64,000 bases of DNA, from the NCBI GenBank assembly GCA_963377175.1, contig CAUJNA010002913.1, forward strand, positions 457,095 to 521,094. The letters run 5' to 3'. A model generated the notes under the pieces. The model was not told where the DNA came from. It saw only the letters and a program-made list of their open reading frames with translations, and made no database searches. This document shows, in pieces, positions 1 to 13,749 of this stretch (positions are counted from its first letter, which is position 1; every line of letters starts with the position of its first letter). Made by a program: the position numbers and the translations under genes. The DNA is from Effrenium voratum (taxonomy: Eukaryota > Sar > Dinophyceae > Suessiales > Symbiodiniaceae).

Positions 1-870
1 TTGGGCTATAATCTGATCACCAACGTGTCATCGGGATCTGTCGATATTTCACCCGGTGCAAAGGCAGGAGACTGAGGAGATGTCTAGAGAGCCTGTTGAC
101 CCCCAACAGTTCCATTTCCTCGCAGGCAACTATATTTTCTCATTGACCGTTTCACTGGGACTGAGTCGTGCCCTTGCTGACCCTCCCAAGAAAGGTGTCA
201 TTTAAGCGTGTCTTGTTTTGCTTGCCCATATTCGTTTCTTCTGTCCCACCTTGACGTAAAACTGGCGGGTTGCCATCATCCAGGCTAGGATCCCAATTCG
301 CCCCAGTTCCCGTCCCTGCCCCACCACAAGCTCTCGGAGACTCTCGCCTTGCGTGCGAACTGGAAGCAAAGTCGGGTGCCCACCAGGTCCGGCTGATCTC
401 GCATCTCGTCCTCCCACCACCCCGGGATTTCTCACAGAGCAACTCATATCATCCGCAAAAATAAAGCTAATTGCAAACCATCTCTGAAGATGTGCCAAAG
501 GAGCTTCAGGATCCGGACAGGGGCCGGAACAGAGCTTGAGTCGGCATATCAAGCGACTCAAGTGGAAGAGTCGCAGGAATGCCACTTGTATTTTGAGTGA
601 ATGATGCATCGGAGGGGAACCCTTGCGCTTAGGTTTTGTTGGGACATGCGACATGCCCAACAGTGCAACAACGTGGGACCCTGAAAGCCACGTGACTGGT
701 TTTGCAACTTGGGACAACAAGGATCGTTGGGCACCCCGGGAGTTGCCTTGCTGCATGTTGAATGGCTCTCAATCCTATCACACTCTGGTCACAGGGGCGT
801 AATGTGACTTGTGTTGAGTTCAACTGTACCGCGCAATTGAGCAAATGAACACATGGCAAGGCTTGTCGCG

Positions 871-951
871 TGGTTGGGGTGGTTGGGGGTGAGGTGGGGT
901 GGGGTGGGATTGGGTGGAGGGCATGGGCAGGGTGGGGCGGGTGGGGGTGGG
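871..951 (+). repeat. G-rich, quadruplex-prone tract
   Basis: About 80 bases in which runs of three to five G are separated by one to four bases on the + strand, with almost no C. At least ten such runs are present, so the strand meets the usual sequence rule for intramolecular G-quadruplex formation. No gene lies next to it, so no regulatory role can be assigned. Confidence 0.7.
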
Positions 952-3420
952 CCTGCTGTTGGTTTTCTCCCAAGCCAGTTGGCTAAACCATGGCTACACT
1001 GCAAATACGCATTCACTTGTTCAGCGTAATTGAGTTGTTTGTGGGGCGAAGGGCACGTGCAAAGTTAATAGCCAGAAGCTGCCCACACACTCTTGCTTTT
1101 GCTTGCCGAGACACAAGTCAAGAGGAGCGGGATGGCTTTCTAGTCAAGCACCAATTGCTGCACACGACAACGACACCTAAAGCTCATCAAATCTCATTAA
1201 CTCCCCGTACTGCTTTCTCATCAAAGGATAGTATACAGTGTACATCCACATCCAACATCCTTTCAGTCCCTCTTGTTTGGCTCACCTCTTGAGTGGACCA
1301 AACTCTTTGCTTTTTTCCCTAAATGGCCTTCCCCCCAAAATGTTTCTGTCAAGTCCAGGAACTCAGGTCCTGCGAATGGGCGAAGTTGCAGTTGGTGCCC
1401 AGGTTGCAGCGGTTGGATCTGAAGTACTTGCACATGCGAGTGAACCTGCGGAGTCAATCCAACGCGAAGCGAACCGATCGATCATCTCGCGGAGCGTGTC
1501 CTGGGAATCCAAGCATCGAGCGCCGCTTGTTCGAAGCGCTTTTGCTTGTGAAAAAACACTTTTGGGAGGTGTTGCCTTCATGGCTGATTCCTGCAAACTA
1601 TCACCCAAAGCGGCAAAAGAAACATGTCGCTCGGATGTACCCGTCGGTCAAACACTTGGAGTTAGGAGTACTTGGAGCAAAGAGGCATCACCCAGATACC
1701 AAATCCCCCAAAGAGACAACACAGTTGACAGGATTCCTCTGCTCACCAGCTGATAGCTAGAAAGCTTCAACTGCGCAGCCAAACTCGCTGCAAGCTACTG
1801 CAAGCATTGCGCCAGGCATTTCCAAATTGGCCTGGTTCTGTATCATCTGTATCAAGTCCAGATGTCACCTCAGGTGTCACCTGAGGTTTCCGGCCGGCTG
1901 CTAGTGGAAGTTGCCACATGGAACGATGTAGCGCCCCCCGAACCCGGCCTCAGAGTCTCCTGAACTTGCGCCATTTGCAACGGAAAGGCACGTTGGGACC
2001 TTGTCGTTGCTCGAGAGTTTTTTTCGTCTGAAAACTTGAGCCTCTGGATGGCGGCAAGCGAAGCCCGAGACAAATACATTGGACAACCAATCACCAAATC
2101 CCAAACGGAGGTTGGGCAAGCCATATACCGCAATGCTGATGGCTTGGGGTGGGGGCGTCTCCCAATGAAGTCAACTCTGTGGCGTTCACTACAATGTGCA
2201 TCCCGGCGTCTCTAAAACATACCCCGTTTCCTTTGGGGTACTGGAACCATCTTAGAGTCTTCCATCTCCAAAGCAATGTGCACGCGCAGCCTTTTCTATA
2301 TTTCGCCAAGGTTACAGAAACCAGGATCTGTGACCGTTGAAGGATCCATTTCCCGAAGTGTGGGTTCATGGCACGCTGAAAAACCCAAAACTGAATTGTT
2401 GATGCGGCTGCAGTCGCCTTCTGACGTCGGTGACTTGTGTCTGAACTATTGCCAAACAACCACAAGTATGTGTCGTGCTCCTGATGACCCTGCCGCGCCC
2501 CCCTCCCCCCAAACCAAATACCGTAGAGCATTTAAGGTAGCAACCGGCAACAATCAGGACAGGTGCCGTTCCATCCAGTGTCAAAATCCTGCACGGTTGC
2601 CGCCCGAGTTTGTCATACACAAGCCTATTCAAGCTCGGCCATGCCAACCATAAACCGCAAGAAACTGAACGCTTCTCCACTCGGCTGCTTCTCCCCTTCC
2701 GACTGGGGCCGCGGCGGTCGAAAAAGGTCATGCCGGGTTGGACCTTCAATGGCTTACAGCGGCCTGAGCCGGGCATCGAGGGCGCTAGCGCTTCCCAGTT
2801 GCAACCAGCCTAGATGCTGGAAATCCCTGTGAAACTCCACTTTCAAAAGGGGATCCCTAGTCTGCATCCGTAGTCCGTACTTAGACATCACTGCAAGAAA
2901 GAAGGCATTTGCGGCAAAGTGCTACCATTTGACATAAGAATCAAGCTAGGTCCATGTATGAAAACATGGCAGTTTTAGACCCTTTGGAGGGCTGATTTCC
3001 CATAGTTCAGCCACAACTAACTGGTCGAGTAAGCCATAAACTAGGGGTTCATACCAGGGGTTGAACAACCCAGCTTGTCCCTTCACAAAATGTCACGCAT
3101 GGAAAGTGATAAACACCTTTTGAGGCATGTGTGAGATTGGAAATCGCGCCGTGGTTCAAGAAAGTATGGAGGTTTCTAAGTACAGGACTTCCAAAACGGC
3201 TGGTTTCCTGTTGATCTCCTTCAATACGAACCAAAAGCGGTCCACTTTGGGAACCTCCATGAGTTTGAGAAGAACGTGGGGACGCCTTGGAAAAGGCAAA
3301 GGCATTGGTTCCACGGCCTTTTGCCTCAGACTCGCAAGCTCCATCCGTACCTTTGAGAGCGGCTCGCCACCTCCAAGTTTCGACCTTCCCATGCGCAAAA
3401 CTGGACACAGATTTCCAACC

Positions 3421-3530
3421 ATAGGTGTCCTTTTGGGGCAAATAGATGGGTTTCCCTGGTAGATGAAACCACCAGGTAAACCAGGAATCGCCCTCTATTT
3501 TTAAGCAAACCAACCAAAAAGGACACCTAT
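3421..3530. repeat. Nested inverted repeat, MITE-like
   Basis: The outer arms read ATAGGTGTCCTTTTG at 3421-3435 and its reverse complement, with one extra A, at 3515-3530. A second, imperfect inverted pair (TTTCCCTGGT and ACCAGGTAAA) lies inside. The 110-bp size and the terminal complementary arms resemble a short non-autonomous DNA element or an introner-type element. No clear target-site duplication was found, so the assignment is tentative. Confidence 0.5.
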
Positions 3531-6500
3531 TTTTCCATCATGAACCTGGTAGACTACATGTCGGCAACAGCCGGCGGCGCCCGACCAGAAACTCTGGAGG
3601 GTTGCTCGAAAGATCGACCCTGTCATTGAAAATTGGCACACAACGAGACCCTCCAGGAATGGACCCTTGGTCAGAGATTCGAAGCAATCCGGATCCATAA
3701 CACCAACCTGCATCTCATCCGACAGCCCAGACCTTGCCTGGGAGATTTAACTTCCAATTTGAGAGCGGGAAACGCTGAGGGGCGAGGAAAAAAAGGGGAA
3801 ACTTCACAAAAAAGGCACGTAGAGAACACCCCCAAAACTTCTCGCGGGTCGCGATGCTGAGCAATCCCCTGTCCCTCTCTCGGCTGCTCGGCTCCCCGCC
3901 GTCACACGCCACGGTCGAGGTATTCATGGCCTCATGTCACAGGGCGTAACTTAGACTAGAAAAAACGCGTCGCACTGGGTAGGTATCCCAGGTTTCATAG
4001 GGGGGAAGGTGCAAAATTTAGCCCACAGGCAACAACCTCAACAATTAACGCGCAACTGTTGCTGCCCTGAAACATTCGATGAGCGCCACAAAAAATATCT
4101 GCGGGTATAGGCAGCCTGCATCGAAGGCTCTCTCGGGGTCTGCATGTCAACCTGCATGCTTCAAGGAATCCCCCTGACCAAAGTGTTTAATTAAATAATT
4201 GAAACTGCCAATGTTGCCATTGCAAGCTGTTTTCAATTCCAGCCTGCATGTTTCAACAGCATCTCCATAGAATACAAGAATTGATTGACAATTGCGCCGC
4301 AGAAAATGCGGTTTCAAGGAAACTCATGAGGCTCCGCAAGGCTAACTCGTCTGAGTTACCAAGAAAATACTAGCGACAATGTGATCTGGTTGCAGTTTCC
4401 AATGGGGAACGAGAAGAACATGTCAATGCCGTTTGAAGCTTCCTCTTGTGAGCGTGTGCTTTTCATTTATGCGTGCTGCGTGGTTGGTGTGCTTCTGAGC
4501 AAGTGTGCCTGTTATCATTTGGCAGGCATGCAGCATGCGTGCGGTGGAACGCGAGTTCTCGCAGCGTGCAATCATTCTTCCAGCGCGGGTTTGCTGCCAA
4601 CAACAGGTTCAATTATCGCAAGTAACATCAGTAAATCCCAGGATTTCCGGGAGCTCAACCTTTGATCCGTTGTGCTCTCTGCATTGTTGATGACTCGAGA
4701 TCTGTCTTTCTACATCCCCTGGGGTCGAACGCGATTAAAATAGTGGTTGACCAAAATAACATGACAAAACTCCTTAGGTAGAGAATGCTCGTTATATTCA
4801 CTGTTAACATGCATTGCTTTCATGGTAGTTGCAATCCCAGGGCAGCCGAGCACTGGCTCAACCGCCTTCGAGCAAGGCTTCACCGAAACATGGGCTCTTT
4901 GGTGGCGGACCCAGGTCTTACGGCTGCCAACGTATGCCCACGGCATGCCAAGGCAGAAACACATCCGAACAAATTGGGTCAACCCATTCCCCGTTTTAGC
5001 AACCCTGGCAGAAGACCGGTTTCCAAATTGGATGAGCCTTGGAGATTCCGACATCTCCAAGCCAAATCTACAGCTGATGCCTCACTTGGAAAGTAACACG
5101 AGGATTTGGTCATCCCGAAGTGGCTCCACGATCCGTCTGAGTCCAGGACACCAAATTCCTTGGCGATGTAAAACTTCATCTCCGCCTCGGCCCACGACCC
5201 CAAGTGGCGCGGCGCCTGCTTGGAGCGAAACTGTTGACACCCTTCTTTGGGCAGTCGTCCAATAGGCACCTGTTTGACCAGCAAACAGCGCATTTTGAAG
5301 GGGGTCAAATAGATTTGAGACTGCGCGCGGGAGATGTGTGACATGTGCAGAGGTCAGAACCTGATGATGACCAAGCTGTGAATTCTGTCGAAATGCCCTG
5401 GAACTCAAGCCGCGCCGGCCTCGCCAAAACCTTGGGTGGGTGGAAATGAGTTTGTCTGAAAATAGGGGGAAGCCCAAGCGTCGTTTGCGTGCGGTACCCC
5501 AAAGCTCGCTACCATGGGTACCCGACGCAGTGCGACCCTCTCCTTTTTCATCTGGGCGCAGAGCGCTCAGCATGCCCATCACCGTCTTGTGCGGAACAGG
5601 GCACTGCGCCTCGCATGCCACTCTGACATGATGGGTGCAGAGCGCCATGTTGGTTTTGGGAAACGCGAAGCCCTTGAGCCCTGGAGAATTGATCATTTCA
5701 CAAATTCAAACACAGCTTCATCCGCCTAAGGATGTTGTTGTCTGCAACTCGGCCTCGTGAAATGATTTCCACTTGGAAAACAAACCATGAAGTCGTCCCT
5801 AAGACAATCAGTAACACTGTACGTTGACTGTTCGTTGACGAGACACGCCATTCCCTGAGTGTTGTTAGAAGCTGGCGTCAGAAGGTTTTGAATACCTGAC
5901 CTTGGAAAACCTGGTCCGGCTGGCCCAAGCATAGAGAAGCATCAAGGGATTCAGCATCCCCAGTCGTGGTCAGAACAAAGTGCCCAAAGTCCCTCCGCTT
6001 GCGGCGAGAGCTCCGCGTTGGGTGCGCGGCAAAGGCCAGGCTTTGGCAGTCCAGGCCGGTGAACTCGGAGCGGTCCTCGGGCTCGGCGTGTTCGCTTCGG
6101 CTTCGTTTTCTGCATAAGGGAGTTTGCGTGTGTGTTTGGTATTTTGAGGAGCCCCGTTTTCGAGGTTGGTTCAAAAGGAAACACAAGGGATGACTAACGT
6201 GCTTTTAGGAGGCTGGGGGGGTTCCCTACTTGGCAGTTTCCTATTTGGCGCACACCGATATGAAGCCTATGGCGTCCGCTTCCCAACGTGCCCCAAACTT
6301 GGAGATACGACGTTGCTTTCAACGTGAACGCCAAAATGATAGCGCAAAGGTTAAGTGTCACACAGCCAGGAAGCATGTCAACTTAGTGGCCAAGGATTTT
6401 GAGGCTTTGGGCTCTGCAGAAGGGAAAACTCAAGATGCCCTCCGTGGACACGCATGGCAAGCCAGCATCTTTCATGGGACAAGCATAAGGGACGCAAACA

Positions 6501-9500
6501 TGTCCACGAACCAAAGGCACATGCGATGTGCCAAACAGAGCACAGGGTTGTATGTTCTGCAGGAGTCTGAGTTGTGGCATCCAATGGCAGATATTCTAAA
6601 ATCCCCAAGACTGATAGATTTGCAGGACACCTTCGAGAATTGCGGCGCAATTGGAGGAACACATGCATGACATGTAAACAACGCATGCTCCAAGCCATAG
6701 CTATTTCCAATTGAAACGTCAAGCAATCTGTAAACTCCGCATCGTTGTCGCCGGCAGTGAACACAAGCATCTCACAGCATGTCACAGCACTCATTGCGCT
6801 CATTGCACGGGGAAAGGGCTCATTACATGAAGTAGCGGGCAGCTCAATACGTTAAACAAATCCTTCTTCTACACGCGTATACATTTATCAAACACGTGAC
6901 CACTTTAGACCCTCTACATTGTTGAGATCGTGAAAGCCAGGGTTCGGGAAAAGGCCAGCGGATACATATTCTGTATACACGTGCAGCACCGTTATGTAAG
7001 AAGTAAGTTCGTTAGTTCGTTCTGTGGCAAACACAATGACAAAACCTAACTCACCCGTGCCAGCTCGGTTTGTGCCAATGTGAAGTCTCGAATGTAAGCA
7101 TGCTTTGCTGTGTCTACAGTTTAAAGGAAACCAAAGCCCCTCATTTAATCCCTGGCGCCCGCCCATTTTCCACTTTTCAAGCCATGCGGGCCTGCCGGTG
7201 GCAAGTTCCTTCCACCTTGAGCCTGGCGCAAGAGCGGGGCTATGCGCAAAGATCCTGTCTGTGCCGCCTGTGCAGTCCGCCTCGCCTTCAAAATGAATTG
7301 GCTGATTGTCGGGCAGTGTTGGGCCGGTCTGAACATGCTGCCGCGCCCTGGTTAGCATGAAGCCACTGCCACCATGCGGCCATTTTGGGTTGAGCCCCTT
7401 ATCACTCTCCCGAAGACATGCCTCAGTTCAACCGACCGAAGGCTGCCTCCGACAAAGCTACTACTGGCAAAAAGCCGCCTTTCACAGAAAAAACACACAA
7501 AACAAACCGCCTTTGGAACCCCAGGGATACACCTCTCAGCCGTTGGGCCTATGTGCTTTACTTTAAGAAAACAACTCTCAGCCCTTTCGAGCTAGGTTGG
7601 CATGGGCCTTACTGCACTTACTCCAAGCTCAGCTGATATCATTGAACAATTCGGGCGCCGCACGTGCTCATGACCAAAGTGTGCAAAGACTTGACCTCCA
7701 TTCCCACAAAACAAGCGGAGGGATTAGAAAAGGACAGATTCACCGGTGTCAAAATTCACGGCAGAAAACCTGCTTTCACGCTAGAAAACAGGCTTTCACG
7801 CCAATTTCACTGTGTTTTCACGGTGATGTCACGCTGCTTTCGCGTAGATCACGGACCGCTATGTTCACACCAAACTTGTTGTGTCAAGACATGTTGGGGT
7901 GGAACTGGCTTTGTAGAATCTAAACGTGGCAACAGCATGAACAATCCATCAATCTACCACGCCATGGCTCATTGCAGGCGCAAAAAACAGGCTTCAGCTG
8001 CAAAAAACAGGCGAGGTGCAAAGGACGTGAAAGAACAGTCGTGGATTTCCAGGGGTATGACTCGACATTCTGAAAGGCTGTGTGAGGGTGACTCTATCTC
8101 CTGTTGGTAGTGCAAAACACCAGTTGAGATGTCGTCCTACAAAAATGGCCGAAAAAGCAAATGTAGGCCCTCACGTACCACGCTGACACAAGCAGAAAGA
8201 AAACCCTTCGCTCAAGGGGCCAAAAGGGTTTGGGCGCCGCCCAAAGGTTTCTGGAAGAAACCCAGTATTTGGAGGGGACATGTTTAAAAAATTAAAAACA
8301 ACTGTGCTCCTGAATTCCCACCCACGCAAAACCGAGCCTGAAGGGAATTGTGTATCCGACGCTCATGTTCGTAAGGATCTGGTCGCAACCTGCGGCCGGT
8401 CGATGTGTGTCTCCGCGGCGCTAGTATCATGATGGAGAGATTGCCAAAGGAATTCTATGAAAATTCGATCCACATCTGAATTGAGGCAACAATTGAGCGG
8501 TTGTGTGTGTGTGCGCGCAAAACAAGAACTACGACGTCCGAACTCTTAATATTTTGATTTGGGGACATTCTCAGCTTGCCAAACGATTGCGTCTGCAAGC
8601 AGTGGAACGGGATCCTTTTTCTTGGGTGTACTTACCTCGTGGTCACTGCAAACCTCCCGACGGGCGACGGTCCGATGAAAATTTGAGAGCCCACCACCGG
8701 CAGTCTCATGTGACACCATGAGAGGGCGCGGGGAGCAAGACAGCTCCGAGGGTCCAAGTCCACTTGGGAGGTGCAATTCCCCATGTCCCACCGAGATTGA
8801 GGAGTGAAGGCCGCACTTGACACGAGTACGCAATCTTTGAATGCTCTCTTCATTTCTACTGATCCAAAAGCAACACTACTTTGGGTATCTCACATGCCCA
8901 GGACGAGTAAGCAGAGTTCCGAGTGCTGCTGTCAGGCTCTGCCCAGCTCAGTGATTCCATACAGTTGGTGTGGTGACTGGGGAGTTGTGTCAATGCCGGG
9001 CTTTGAACGGCGCCTTGGTGTCTGCAATGGCCTTGCAGCCCCAACGGACACCTACTCAACATTGCCCGGAATCCAGATGCTGACGTTTGAAATCACCTGG
9101 GCTGGAAATTTGTTGGGCTGTTCATGTTAACTCAAAACCACACTACCCGGACAAATCCGCCAAAACCCAACTTTAAATAGTGGGGAACTGCCGATGAGCA
9201 TCCAGATTCCCAAGTTGACCTGGGGACCCTTTCCAAACCTGAGAGAGAGCGAGAGTTGCCCCGGATCCAACCCCCTACCTTCGGCCCGTCCTGCCTTCCA
9301 TCTTGCCCTCCTCTGGGGCACATGGCATGCCCTGCACCCCGAAGGAGGCTTGCAGGTCGCTGTCCAACTCAGCGAGCTTCCCACAGTGGAGACAGTGAAG
9401 ATGGAAATCCAGTCAGCCAATTTTCGAGTTCCACGATTTCGAAAAGTTGGAAACCGCAGCAGCCATCAGGCATGAGCAAACCAAGAGTACCTACCACTTC

Positions 9501-9699
9501 GAAAACCTAGAATTTGGTTGTTTACAATGGAGGGTTGGCCAATCCTAATCCATAATCCAATTGGGTAAGCTGCTACGACACCAAACTTTTGCGCAACCTG
9601 CAGCAAAAACGGCTACTGCTTTGCGCGGGAGCCGCCGGGATTGTGCAAATGTACAATAACTCCGAAACTTGAAACAATTGATTTGCAGACATGATGTGC

Positions 9700-9862
9700 C
9701 CATGGCGCGCACACGAGCACGCTCACAGGCGAGCAGGCAAACACGCGCACGCACAGGCGCACACACCCGCGCACCCAGCACACCCACACACACACACAGA
9801 CAAAGACACAGACACAAACACAGCCACAAACACAGACACAGACACACACACACACAAACCTT
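9700..9862. repeat. Degenerate CA-rich microsatellite
   Basis: An imperfect ACACAC/GCACAC tract merging into CAGACACA units. It gives open reading frames in several frames on both strands, all low complexity and not regarded as coding. Confidence 0.9.
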
Positions 9863-10622
9863 TTTGTTTTGGCAGGGGGGATTCTCGAAGGCAATGAAAA
9901 ACCAACTGGAAAACCAGAGGGACAACAAAGGGGCAACCCAAAGGGTACCTTTGTATTGCTTGTCAGTCTTATACTTCTTTGCGGGGGGTGGAACAAACGG
10001 AAACCCAAAGCCAACTAAATCTCAATTCCAACATCGTCCCGGATAGGCCCCCAGCTGGTGGCGCGCACTGGGAGTAGTCCAGCTCCCCGGACTCCGTCTC
10101 GCGCCTGAGGTTCCGGCGGCATCCCAGGGCTACTGCTTGCCCAAACCCTCCACCCATTTTTGGTAACCACCAGAACCTCAAACTAAAGATGTCCCTCCCT
10201 CAAAACCAAAAGGCTCAAAGATTCGAGCTTCAAACCATCTTTCAGCCTTTATTCCTAGAGGGGTGCCAGTTCCAAAACTGTTTGTTTCTGAACCTTTGAG
10301 GAGGGGGGCCACTAAGCGGCAAACAGTATCCCAAATGGATATACCTACAAGGAAAGTTCTGAAAACCGGCAAGCCCAAAGCGAACCCATCTCTGCAAATG
10401 CGCTATGGCCACAACACCGAGTCAGGGGCTGTGGGCATCAAAGGACCATGTTTTTCAGGTCAAAAATAGAGCTTCTTTTGGGATGCTGATTCAAGGAGAA
10501 GGTCGTGAGGACAACTTGCCAATTGAATCATACAAGTTCACAGAACATTTCCCCGCAGAACCGTGGCTACCGACGCCTGGGCGTACAACAAACAACCACA
10601 ATCGACGCGCCCTGAAAATTGC

Positions 10623-10719
10623 CTGGCCCAGCTCGCGAAGCCGTCTCTGGGCAGCCCGGCGTGCAGGACTGCCCTGGCCCTCCGCTGCTGCCGATACCGC
10701 ACCTAGGCGATGGTGCCGC
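10623..10719 (-). CDS. Candidate exon, basic helical segment
   Basis: On the minus strand an open stretch encodes a segment rich in Ala, Arg and Glu, ending in ARRAAQRRLRELGQ, which looks like an amphipathic basic helix. It is followed at 10622 by CCAG/GCAATT, a possible GC-type donor, and preceded by ACAACAG as a possible acceptor. GC-AG introns are used by the two assembled genes in this window, which makes the reading plausible. No partner exon was connected, and other frames are also open, so it may be chance. Confidence 0.3.
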
Positions 10720-11522
10720 CTGTTGTCCGCGATCTGTGATTTCATGATTTGTCTCGGCCTTTCTCAACCTGAAAGCTTCCCATCGGTCGAGATTCTTCAC
10801 AAATCGCGCGCTTCATCTCTCAATTCTGAAACCAACCACGAACACCCCCGAACATGGTGGCCCTCCTTCGCTGTTAAACGAAACATAACGAAACACCGTT
10901 TTACAAGTTCAAACCAAAATCCCAAGCCGAACCTCGCAATCGATCGCCGATCGGAGAACCGATCTGTGAGCCTCGAGACCTGGAAGCCGTGGCCCGCGCT
11001 CCCGCCCAGTGTCGTCGCACTTCATCTTGGCCCAGAACCTGCCAGGCGCGTCCTTTGGGACAAATGCGCCTGCCTCAAGTGTTCTCCTTGAGCTGAAGAG
11101 AGTACCCAAAGAGCGCACCCCCTCTTCTGTTTGCAAAAGCCTAAACGTCCCATCCCCTGCACACAACTTGCGCTGCTGTGGCTCACCAGTCCAGGACATA
11201 AACAGACGCTTGCTCCAGAGCCTCTTTTTTGTTTCTTTTTAGGGGGGAGGTCCATGAATGGCTTCCAGCCTTGTGCGGCCGAGTCCTGCAAGAGCCCGCG
11301 GGGTCGGAGCCAAGTGAGCGTGACGCAAAAGAATAGATCTGCAAAAAGGACACCCGTACTTCAAAAGACAATTTCTGCATGTGTGACAACGTGCTCAAAG
11401 CCTAAATTAGGAATTCCCAAAGAAAGGGGTCTTCATCATTGATGGTGAGCCCTAAGAGAATCTGGCAATCCCACTTGAGCGACTCTATAAACCTCCCATG
11501 AATCCCTACGTCGTATCAAGTT

Positions 11523-12221
11523 GCTTACGCGCGAGCTTGCGCTTTCCTTACGCGACCCATGTTTTAGCTTACGCGGCAGTCAGCGAGCATGTTAAGCTTA
11601 CGCATGGCTTACGCGTGGGCGTTCTGAGCATTTCCCCTCAAGAATTGCTTACGCGAGCTCCTCTTCTCATGCAGACGCCAGAGCTGATGACGAAGAACTA
11701 CCCTCACGAATATCAGCGGCTTGGCATTGTTGTTATTGCTGCAAGTCAAGAAACGGGTTATGCGGCAGCGGCATCCATCGCGAGGGCTAGCGGACAGCCC
11801 AGCTAGGCGAGCTTACGCGGACCTTACGCGCCTGCTTACGCGAGCTTACGCGCCCGAGCCCCTTTAGTTTTCCTAGAGCAGCGGTTTCAGAAGCCTTTGT
11901 TTGTCCTAGTCAAGGTTGCAACAGCACCTAGCATGAGCCCCAAGAGCTCCCAATCAAGGTTCTGCTGGTTTTGTTTTCTTATTGATGTGCACAAGCGGTC
12001 TTAGACGACTTCCTGCAGCCAAAGTCTCCGGGCAAGTTGCCAAGCTCGACTAGGTTGCAACAGCACAGGCCACCAATAATCTCATAAGCACAGCTCTTCC
12101 GAGCATGCTTACAAAGCTTACCAAGCAATCACGAAGAAGAGCTTACGCAGGTGCTTACGCAGCTTGTTTCCCCAAAAAGTGCTTACGCCGGCTTACGCCT
12201 TGCAGGGTTTTGCTTACGCGG
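11523..12221. repeat. Cluster of the dispersed word GCTTACGC
   Basis: The 8-mer GCTTACGC, or CCTTACGC in two cases, occurs about 15 times in 700 bp, at for example 11523, 11567, 11596, 11607, 11647, 11811, 11834, 11844, 12141, 12153, 12181, 12191 and 12212. Spacing is irregular (10 to about 300 bp) and almost all copies share one orientation. The intervening sequence is not repetitive, so this is not a tandem array. The word was not noticed elsewhere in the window. Confidence 0.85.
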
Positions 12222-12872
12222 CGCCTTGTTATGACACAACTCTTGCTTGGGATGTAACGGGGGGTTTTTAGAGCTGCTCACTTGCTTCTGTGAAACTGAC
12301 TCATTTGCCCCACCGATTCCCTGAAACAGCCAGTCGATGGCTCTGGTTGCCCATCTGCTCAATGCCCATGTTCACGAGTTTTTGCCTGGGTCTGACCCCA
12401 ACTTTGCACCTGAGAAGGAAGGCCTATTCCTTCAGCCCAGCTCCGACCGAGCGACGCGCAGTCGTCCCATGACTTCGGTCCATTGGTGGTGGTCATGTCA
12501 ACCGAGCTGCCAGGCCATACCTGCAAGGCTCGCGGGCTGAAGACGGAACCTCTTGACGGAGGTGTCGAAGCACCAAACTGCGGAGACGGTGAAATGGGCA
12601 ACGCAAAGCTTCAGCTCGCCAGCTCGCCATGATACGGTCTGCAGGCAGCAGAATGAATCATCCGTTCGGCCGGAAGCACAAAAGCCAAGCCCAAATATGT
12701 GCTTTCGAACTTCTCTTGAGAGGTTGCGGGCCATGGAAACTCCCGAAGACAAGTTGTGGCAAAGCGAGTTTAAGTTGTATGTCCAGCAAAAGCAAAGGCG
12801 CGAAGCATTTGAGGGCTCAAACAGTTTGTGCACAATGTTCTGACCAGTCGACTGCAAACACGCACAAACACA

Positions 12873-13294
<422 letters not shown>

Positions 13295-13550
13295 CCACAC
13301 ACACACACACACACACACCCACACACACACACACACTCACACTCACGCTCACGCTCACGCTCACGCTCACCCTCGCCCTCGCGCTCGCGCTCGCGCTCAC
13401 GCTCACGCTCACGCTCACGCACGCACGCTCATGCGCACGCACGCTCATGCACGCACCCTCATGCACGCACGCTCATGCGCGCACGCTCATGCACGCACGC
13501 TCATGCACGCACGCTCATGCACGCACGCACCCACACACACTCACACAGGT
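13295..13550. repeat. Degenerate CACA / CTCACG / CTCATGCACG repeats
   Basis: The GCAC array passes into CACA, then CTCACG and CTCGCG units, then GCTCATGCACGCAC units of about 14 bp. This reads as a mutated flank of the same microsatellite. Confidence 0.9.
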
Positions 13551-13657
13551 TCAAACATGCATGCATACACCAGTGCATGCTGGCAGCACATCATTTCAAC
13601 TTTCCCTCTCTTAAACTTCCCGCAAAAACTCAATCTTTCTCATGGCTGTGGGAAATA

Positions 13658-13742
13658 GCCCTTTCTGTGATACCAAAGTTAGCCATCCTTATAACTTCTT
13701 TGTTACGTCAAAGGGGATTATCTTGGTATCACCGAAAGAGGC
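13658..13742. repeat. Short element with terminal inverted repeats
   Basis: The left arm at 13658-13676 contains CCCTTTCTGTGATACCAA, and the right arm at 13723-13741 is its reverse complement with about two mismatches (TTGGTATCACCGAAAGAGG). The whole is about 85 bp. It fits a miniature inverted-repeat element; no target-site duplication is obvious. Confidence 0.55.
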
Positions 13743-13749
13743 CAAAACA

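Larger units (their letters stand above)
1..9690. other. Gene-poor stretch, no supportable gene
   Basis: All open frames here are short, overlap others on both strands, and none shows a recognisable domain or a convincing pair of splice signals. The only discrete structures are a G-rich tract at 871-951, an inverted repeat at 3421-3530 and a patch at 7750-8015 where the words TTTCACG and AAAACAGGC recur. The stretch may be intron or intergenic DNA; nothing in it decides between these. Confidence 0.6.

Noticed and set aside
10405..11091. 228-codon + strand frame
   Set aside because: Composition is unlike the validated exons and it overlaps open frames on the other strand; probably chance in GC-rich sequence.
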